NCBI GenBank assembly: GCA_030770545.1
Contig: CM061106.1
Location: 18,850,001-18,914,000, forward strand
Length of the DNA stretch: 64,000 nt
Direction: 5' to 3'
Source: Macropodus opercularis
Lineage: Eukaryota; Chordata; Actinopteri; Anabantiformes; Osphronemidae
Shown one piece after another: positions 57,355-64,000 of this stretch. A model generated the notes under the pieces. The model was not told the origin of the DNA and did no database searches. It saw nothing but the letters and a program-made list of their open reading frames with translations. Position 1 is the stretch's first letter, and each line of letters starts with the position of its first letter. The position numbers were made by a program, and so were the translations under genes.

Positions 57355-58217
57355 CTGTTACTCAGCATGGTAGCAATTTGAATTATGAAGGGACACCTAG
57401 TCTCGAACCTGTCTGTATGTTATCGCTCATGTCTGCGTGGGTTCTCTCCGTGGTCTCCAGCTTCCTCCCACAGTCCAAAGACATGCAGTTAGGCTTCCCA
57501 GTAGGGAAGAAGCGTGATGAGATGAATGAATGAGTTGGAAAAACAGCCACCACTGGTCCAGTGGCTAGGATTGAGTGGTCTAGTTGCCGTGGCTAAGGTT
57601 CATTCACTAAAAGCTGCCTAGAACCTGCGCAGAGAAACCCTAAAGGATTTCTAGTCCATCCAATGAGGCTCAAAGGTCTGATGACGTCAGTTCCAAATGC
57701 TTGGAGCACTAGGCTTGTGTTTGTTGATGGTGTGCAATCCGTCTCTTTTTGGAGTTGCCTGAGTTTCTAATGGCTAGCACGCCTAGCTCTTAAAACTCCA
57801 AAAGAATTCTGGTGTTGGCTCTCGAGGACCAGAGTTGGCCACCACTGGCTTAGTGGCTAGGATTCAGCGGTCAAGCTACAGTGGCCAGGGTTCACTCACT
57901 AAAAGCTGCCTAGAACCTGCGCAGAGAAACCCTACTGGATTTCAAGTCCGCAAAGGATTTCTAGTGCATCCAATAAGGCTCAAAGGTTTGATGACATCAG
58001 TTCCAAATGCTTGGAGCACTAGGCTTGTGTTTTGTGTTTGTTGAGGGTGTGCAATTCCTGTGTTTGTGGAGTTCCCTGATCCTCTAATGGCTAGCATGCC
58101 TAGCTCACAATGGAATTCTGGTGCTGGCTCTCTAGCACCAGAGTTGGCCACCACTGGCCATGTGGTTAGGATTTAGTGCTCTAGCTGCCGCGACCAGGGT
58201 TCTCTCACTAAATGCTG

Positions 58218-58299
58218 CGTAGTTGGCAGGATTCGAACTTGCGCGGGGAAACCCCAAAGGATTTCAAGTCCATCGCCTTAACCACTCGGCCACAACTAC
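58218..58299 (-). tRNA. tRNA-Ser(TGA), stem changes
   Basis: Same changes as 51,762 (+6,456). T3 downstream. Confidence 0.74.
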
Positions 58300-58951
58300 C
58301 TGCCAATAAGAGAGGTAGCAATTTGAAGTATGAATGGACAACTAGTCTCAAACCTGTCTGGAGGTTATCGCTAATGTCTACGTGGGTTCTCTCCATGGTA
58401 TCTGCCTTCCTCCCACAGTCCAAAGACATGCACTTAGGAAACTTGCCTGTGATGGTGATTGTGGTTGTCTATACGTGTGGTTGTATGTCTGTACACAGTC
58501 AGACTGGCGATCCAGCAGTTCCATAGCCAGTTGGGATAAGCTCCACTGGGAAAGAAGCGGGATGAGATGAATGAATGAGTTGGAAAAACAGCCACCACTG
58601 GTCTAGTGGCTAGGATTGAGTGGTCTAGCTGGCGTGGCCAGGGTTCACTCACTAAAAGCTGCCTAGAGCCTGCAGAGGTAAACCCTGATGGATTTCTAGT
58701 CCCTAAAGGATCTCTAGTGCATCCAATAAGGCTCAAAGGTCTGATGACATCAGGTCCAAATGCCTGGAGGAATAGGCTTGTGTTTTGTGTTTGTGCAATC
58801 CATCTCTTTTTGAGTTCCCTGATCATCTAATGCGTAGCTTTCAACTGAATTCTGGTGCTGTCTCTCTAGGACCAGAGTTGGCCACCAGTGGCCGTGTGGA
58901 TAGGTTTCAGTGCTCTAGCCGCCGCGGCCAGGGTTCTCTCATTAAAAGCCG

Positions 58952-59033
58952 CGTAGTTGGCAGGATTCGAACCTGCGCAGGGAAACCCCAATGGATTTCG
59001 AGTCCATCGCCTTAACCACTCGGCCACAACTAC
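58952..59033 (-). tRNA. tRNA-Ser(CGA)
   Basis: First of two 660-bp CGA units; T4 present. Confidence 0.93.
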
Positions 59034-59611
59034 CTGTCATTGAGCTTGCTAGCAATTTGAAGTATGAAGGGACACCTAGTTCCGAACCTGTCTGTATGTT
59101 ATTCCTCATGTCTGCGTGGGTGCTCTTCTCTTATGTGTGCTTGTATGTCTGTACAACGCCAGACTGGCGATCCAGCAGTCCCATAGCCAGTTGGGATAAG
59201 CTCCAGTAGCGAAGAAGCGGGATGAGATGAGTTAACGAGTTGGAAAAACAGCCACCACTGGTCTGGTGGCTAGGATTGAGTGGTCTAGCTGCAGTGGCCA
59301 GGGTTCACTCACTAAAAGCTGCCTAGAGCCTGCAGAGGTAAACCCTGATGGATTTCTAGTCCCTAAAGGATCTCTAGTGCATCCAATAAGGCTCAAAGGT
59401 CTGATGACATCAGGTCCAAATGCCTGGAGGACTAGGCTTGTGTTTTGTGTTTGTGCAATCCATCTCTTTTTGAGTTCCCTGATCATCTAATGCGTAGCTT
59501 TCAACTGAATTCTGGTGCTGTCTCTCTAGGACCAGAGTTGGCCACCAGTGGCCGTGTGGATAGGTTTCAGTGCTCTAGCCGCCGCGGCCAGGGTTCTCTC
59601 ATTAAAAGCCG

Positions 59612-59693
59612 CGTAGTTGGCAGGATTCGAACCTGCGCAGGGAAACCCCAATGGATTTCGAGTCCATCGCCTTAACCACTCGGCCACAACTAC
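59612..59693 (-). tRNA. tRNA-Ser(CGA)
   Basis: Second 660-bp CGA unit, absent from the first segmental copy. Confidence 0.93.
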
Positions 59694-60350
59694 CTGTCAT
59701 TGAGCTTGCTAGCAATTTGAAGTATGAAGGGACACCTAGTTCCGAACCTGTCTGTATGTTATTCCTCATGTCTGCGTGGGTGCTCTTCTCTTATGTGTGC
59801 TTGTATGTCTGTACAACGCCAGACTGGCGATCCAGCAGTCCCATAGCCAGTTGGGATAAGCTCCAGTAGCGAAGAAGCGGGATGAGATGAGTTAACGAGT
59901 TGGAAAAACAGCCACCACTGGTCTGGTGGCTAGGATTGAGTGGTCTAGCTGCAGTGGCCAGGGTTCACTCACTAATAGCTGCCTAGAGTCTGCGCGGGGA
60001 AGCCCTGATGGATTTCTAGTCCGCAAAGGATTTCTAGCGCATCCAATAAGGCTCAAAGGTCTGATGACGTCAATTCCAAATGCTTGGAGCAAAGGATTTC
60101 TAGTGCATGCAATAAGCCTCTTTGATGATGTCAGTGTCAAATGCTTAGAGCACTAGGCTTGTGTTTTGTGTTTGTTCAGGGTGTGCTATGCGTCTCTTTT
60201 TGAGTTCCCTGATCTTCTATTGGCTATTATGCCTAGCTCTCAATGGAATTCTGGTGCTGGCTCTCTAGGACCAGAGTTGGCCACCACTGGCCATGTGGTT
60301 AGGATTTAGTGCTCTAGCTGCCGTGACCAGGGTTCTCTCACTAAATGCTG

Positions 60351-60432
60351 CGTAGTTGGCAGGATTCGAACCTGCGCGGGGAAACCCCAATGGATTTCAA
60401 GTCCATCGCCTTAACCACTCGGCCACAACTAC
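60351..60432 (-). tRNA. tRNA-Ser(TGA), T3 terminator
   Basis: Matches 53,235 at +7,116. Three-T run downstream. Confidence 0.9.
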
Positions 60433-61089
60433 CTGTCATTGAGCTTGCTAGCAATTTGAAGTATGAAGGGACACCTAGTTCCGAACCTGTCTGTATGTTA
60501 TTCCTCATGTCTGCGTGGGTGCTCTTCTCTTATGTGTGCTTGTATGTCTGTACAACGCCAGACTGGCGATCCAGCAGTCCCATAGCCAGTTGGGATAAGC
60601 TCCAGTAGCGAAGAAGCGGGATGAGATGAGTTAACGAGTTGGAAAAACAGCCACCACTGGTCTGGTGGCTAGGATTGAGTGGTCTAGCTGCAGTGGCCAG
60701 GGTTCACTCACTAATAGCTGCCTAGAGTCTGCGCGGGGAAGCCCTGATGGATTTCTAGTCCGCAAAGGATTTCTAGCGCATCCAATAAGGCTCAAAGGTC
60801 TGATGACGTCAATTCCAAATGCTTGGAGCAAAGGATTTCTAGTGCATGCAATAAGCCTCTTTGATGATGTCAGTGTCAAATGCTTAGAGCACTAGGCTTG
60901 TGTTTTGTGTTTGTTCAGGGTGTGCTATGCGTCTCTTTTTGAGTTCCCTGATCTTCTATTGGCTATTATGCCTAGCTCTCAATGGAATTCTGGTGCTGGC
61001 TCTCTAGGACCAGAGTTGGCCACCAATGGCCGTGTGGATAGGATTCAGTGCTCTAGCCGCCCCGGCCAGGGTTCTCTCACTAAAAGCTG

Positions 61090-61171
61090 CGTAGTTGGCA
61101 GGATTCCAACCTGCGCGGGGAAACCCCAATGGATTTCTAGTCCATCGCCTTAATCACTCGGCCACAACTAC
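61090..61171 (-). pseudogene. tRNA-Ser(AGA), G19/C56 double mutant
   Basis: Same two changes; matches 53,974 at +7,116 but retains T4. Confidence 0.78.
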
Positions 61172-62034
61172 CTGTCACTCAGCATGGTAGCAATTTGAAG
61201 TATGAAGGGACACCTAGTCTCGAACCTGTCTGTATGTTATCGCTCATGTCTGCGTGGGTTCTCTCCGTGGTCTCCAGCTTCCTCCCACAGTCCAAAGACA
61301 TGCAGTTAGGCTTCCCAGTAGGGAAGAAGCGTGATGAGATGAATGAATGAGTTGGAAAAACAGCCACCACTGGTCCAGTGGCTAGGATTGAGTGGTCTAG
61401 CTGCCGTGGCTAAGGTTCATTCACTAAAAGCTGCCTAGAACCTGCGCAGAGAAACCCTAAAGGATTTCTAGTCCATCCAATGAGGCTCAAAGGTCTGATG
61501 ACGTCAGTTCCAAATGCTTGGAGCACTAGGCTTGTGTTTGTTGATGGTGTGCAATCCGTCTCTTTTTGGAGTTGCCTGAGTTTCTAATGGCTAGCACGCC
61601 TAGCTCTTAAAACTCCAAAAGAATTCTGGTGTTGGCTCTCGAGGACCAGAGTTGGCCACCACTGGCTTAGTGGCTAGGATTCAGCGGTCAAGCTACAGTG
61701 GCCAGGGTTCACTCACTAAAAGCTGCCTAGAACCTGCGCAGAGAAACCCTACTGGATTTCAAGTCCGCAAAGGATTTCTAGTGCATCCAATAAGGCTCAA
61801 AGGTTTGATGACATCAGTTCCAAATGCTTGGAGCACTAGGCTTGTGTTTTGTGTTTGTTGAGGGTGTGCAATTCCTGTGTTTGTGGAGTTCCCTGATCCT
61901 CTAATGGCTAGCATGCCTAGCTCTCAATGAAATTCTGGTGCTGGCTCTCTAGGACCAGAGTTGGCCACCACTGGCCATGTGGTTAGGATTTAGTGCTCTA
62001 GCTGCCGTGACCAGGGTTCTCTCACTAAATGCTG

Positions 62035-62116
62035 CGTAGTTGGCAGGATTCGAACCTGCGCGGGGAAACCCCAATGGATTTCAAGTCCATCGCCTTAACC
62101 ACTCGGCCACAACTAC
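62035..62116 (-). tRNA. tRNA-Ser(TGA), T3 terminator
   Basis: Matches 54,919 at +7,116. Confidence 0.9.
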
Positions 62117-62704
62117 CTGTCATTGAGCTTGCTAGCAATTTGAAGTATGAAGGGACACCTAGTTCCGAACCTGTCTGTATGTTATTCCTCATGTCTGCGT
62201 GGGTGCTCTTCTCTTATGTGTGCTTGTATGTCTGTACAACGCCAGACTGGCGATCCAGCAGTCCCATAGCCAGTTGGGATAAGCTCCAGTAGCGAAGAAG
62301 CGGGATGAGATGGGGGGTTCACTCACTAATAGCTGCCTAGAGTCTGCGCGGGGAAGCCCTGATGGATTTCTAGTCCGCAAAGGATTTCTAGCGCATCCAA
62401 TAAGGCTCAAAGGTCTGATGACGTCAATTCCAAATGCTTGGAGCAAAGGATTTCTAGTGCATGCAATAAGCCTCTTTGATGATGTCAGTGTCAAATGCTT
62501 AGAGCACTAGGCTTGTGTTTTGTGTTTGTTCAGGGTGTGCTATGCGTCTCTTTTTGAGTTCCCTGATCTTCTATTGGCTATTATGCCTAGCTCTCAATGG
62601 AATTCTGGTGCTGGCTCTCTAGGACCAGAGTTGGCCACCAATGGCCGTGTGGATAGGATTCAGTGCTCTAGCCGCCCCGGCCAGGGTTCTCTCACTAAAA
62701 GCTG

Positions 62705-62786
62705 CGTAGTTGGCAGGATTCCAACCTGCGCGGGGAAACCCCAATGGATTTCTAGTCCATCGCCTTAATCACTCGGCCACAACTAC
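62705..62786 (-). pseudogene. tRNA-Ser(AGA), G19/C56 double mutant
   Basis: Matches 55,589 at +7,116, including the 69-bp spacer deletion (near 62,313). Confidence 0.78.
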
Positions 62787-63649
62787 CTGTCACTCAGCAT
62801 GGTAGCAATTTGAAGTATGAAGGGACACCTAGTCTCGAACCTGTCTGTATGTTATCGCTCATGTCTGCGTGGGTTCTCTCCGTGGTCTCCAGCTTCCTCC
62901 CACAGTCCAAAGACATGCAGTTAGGCTTCCCAGTAGGGAAGAAGCGTGATGAGATGAATGAATGAGTTGGAAAAACAGCCACCACTGGTCCAGTGGCTAG
63001 GATTGAGTGGTCTAGCTGCCGTGGCTAAGGTTCATTCACTAAAAGCTGCCTAGAACCTGCGCAGAGAAACCCTAAAGGATTTCTAGTCCATCCAATGAGG
63101 CTCAAAGGTCTGATGACGTCAGTTCCAAATGCTTGGAGCACTAGGCTTGTGTTTGTTGATGGTGTGCAATCCGTCTCTTTTTGGAGTTGCCTGAGTTTCT
63201 AATGGCTAGCACGCCTAGCTCTTAAAACTCCAAAAGAATTCTGGTGTTGGCTCTCGAGGACCAGAGTTGGCCACCACTGGCTTAGTGGCTAGGATTCAGC
63301 GGTCAAGCTACAGTGGCCAGGGTTCACTCACTAAAAGCTGCCTAGAACCTGCGCAGAGAAACCCTACTGGATTTCAAGTCTGCAAAGGATTTCTAGTGCA
63401 TCCAATAAGGCTCAAAGGTTTGATGACATCAGTTCCAAATGCTTGGAGCACTAGGCTTGTGTTTTGTGTTTGTTGAGGGTGTGCAATTCCTGTGTTTGTG
63501 GAGTTCCCTGATCCTCTAATGGCTAGCATGCCTAGCTCTCAATGGAATTCTGGTGCTGTCTCTCTAGGACCAGAGTTGGCCACCACTGGCCATGTGGTTA
63601 GGATTTAGTGCTCTAGCTGCCGTGACCAGGGTTCTCTCACTAAATGCTG

Positions 63650-63731
63650 CGTAGTTGGCAGGATTCGAACCTGCGCGGGGAAACCCCAATGGATTTCAAG
63701 TCCATCGCCTTAACCACTCGGCCACAACTAC
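63650..63731 (-). tRNA. tRNA-Ser(TGA), T3 terminator
   Basis: Consensus cloverleaf. The 5' flank switches to the CTGCCAATAAGAGAGG subtype. The array continues past the window. Confidence 0.9.
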
Positions 63732-64000
63732 CTGCCAATAAGAGAGGTAGCAATTTGAAGTATGAATGGACAACTAGTCTCAAACCTGTCTGGAGGTTAT
63801 CGCTAATGTCTACGTGGGTTCTCTCCATGGTATCTGCCTTCCTCCCACAGTCCAAAGACATGCACTTAGGAAACTTGCCTGTGATGGTGATTGTGGTTGT
63901 CTATACGTGTGGTTGTATGTCTGTACACGGTCAGACTGGCGATCCAGCAGTTCCATAGCCAGTTGGGATAAGCTCCAGTGGGAAAGAAGCGGGATGAGAT

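Larger units (their letters stand above)
50078..63649. repeat. segmental duplication, 6,456 and 7,116 bp
   Basis: Genes at 50,078, 50,817, 51,762 and 52,496 recur at +6,456. Genes at 53,235, 53,974, 54,919 and 55,589 recur at +7,116. The 660-bp difference is one extra CGA unit. A shared internal deletion near 55,197 and 62,313 shows the deletion came first. Confidence 0.92.
34121..64000. repeat. tRNA-Ser tandem array, right block with higher-order repeats
   Basis: Thirty-five minus-strand Ser-type genes. The order mixes TGA, CGA and AGA units. Higher-order structure includes 660-bp CGA repeats (36,340-37,660), 1,684-bp TGA/AGA dimers (38,400-44,191), and a large duplication (50,078-56,533 and 56,534-63,649). 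Spacers hold the same Glu-like and Ser-like relics and tail segments as the left block. Genes at 44,191-46,396 sit in irregular units with internal deletions. Confidence 0.93.

Noticed and set aside
34121..64000. Regular repeats with spacers, CRISPR-like at first glance
   Set aside because: Units are hundreds to over a thousand bases long and contain pol III genes; no short direct repeat with unique spacers and no cas gene.

Overview
The window looks like a repeat-rich block of a vertebrate nuclear genome, most likely a teleost fish. The evidence is eukaryotic pol III genes, spliced exons with GT-AG borders, a gamma/epsilon-type endogenous retrovirus, a DUF6729 gene of a kind I know mainly from fish genomes, and spacers carrying the 3'-tail motif common in fish LINE/SINE families. 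The species cannot be named from sequence alone, and no bacterial feature is present.

Layout. (I) 1-10,574: tandem array of minus-strand tRNA-Ser genes, partly in ~1,255-1,260-bp repeats. (II) 10,575-17,685: a 7,111-bp insertion that splits one tRNA-Ser(AGA) gene and is flanked by a 6-bp direct repeat (CGGCCA). It carries one nine-coding-exon, minus-strand DUF6729-family gene with a possible D-D-E RNase H-like core, a perfect tRNA-like cloverleaf just past its poly(A) signal, and six 21-bp subterminal repeats. (III) 17,686-23,489: tRNA-Ser array resumes. (IV) 23,490-34,120: a 10.6-kb endogenous retrovirus with 510-bp LTRs (3 mismatches by eye) and a 4-bp target duplication (TAAT), inserted in an array spacer; its gag, pol and env are each broken. 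(V) 34,121-64,000: array resumes with higher-order repeats: 1,684-bp TGA/AGA dimers, 660-bp CGA units in 3, 1 and 2 copies, and a 6,456/7,116-bp segmental duplication.

I count 50 unsplit tRNA-Ser-type genes plus one split gene: 22 AGA, 18 TGA, 9 CGA, and one copy whose anticodon reads AAA. Together AGA (inosine-modified), TGA and CGA would decode the UCN serine codons. Every spacer also holds decayed plus-strand tRNA-Glu-like and decayed minus-strand tRNA-Ser-like sequences, so the array seems to have grown from a convergent Glu/Ser tRNA pair fused to LINE/SINE-like tail sequence. Many copies carry changes expected to impair them: a C56 change, a joint G19/C56 change, or only three T residues at the terminator.

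The most novel candidate is region II: a self-contained unit with target duplication, a single RNase-H-like protein gene, subterminal repeats and a tRNA-like 3' structure, sitting inside a tRNA gene. It may be a DNA transposon family whose transposase is the DUF6729 protein. That is inference; the boundaries, exons and cloverleaf are read directly from sequence.
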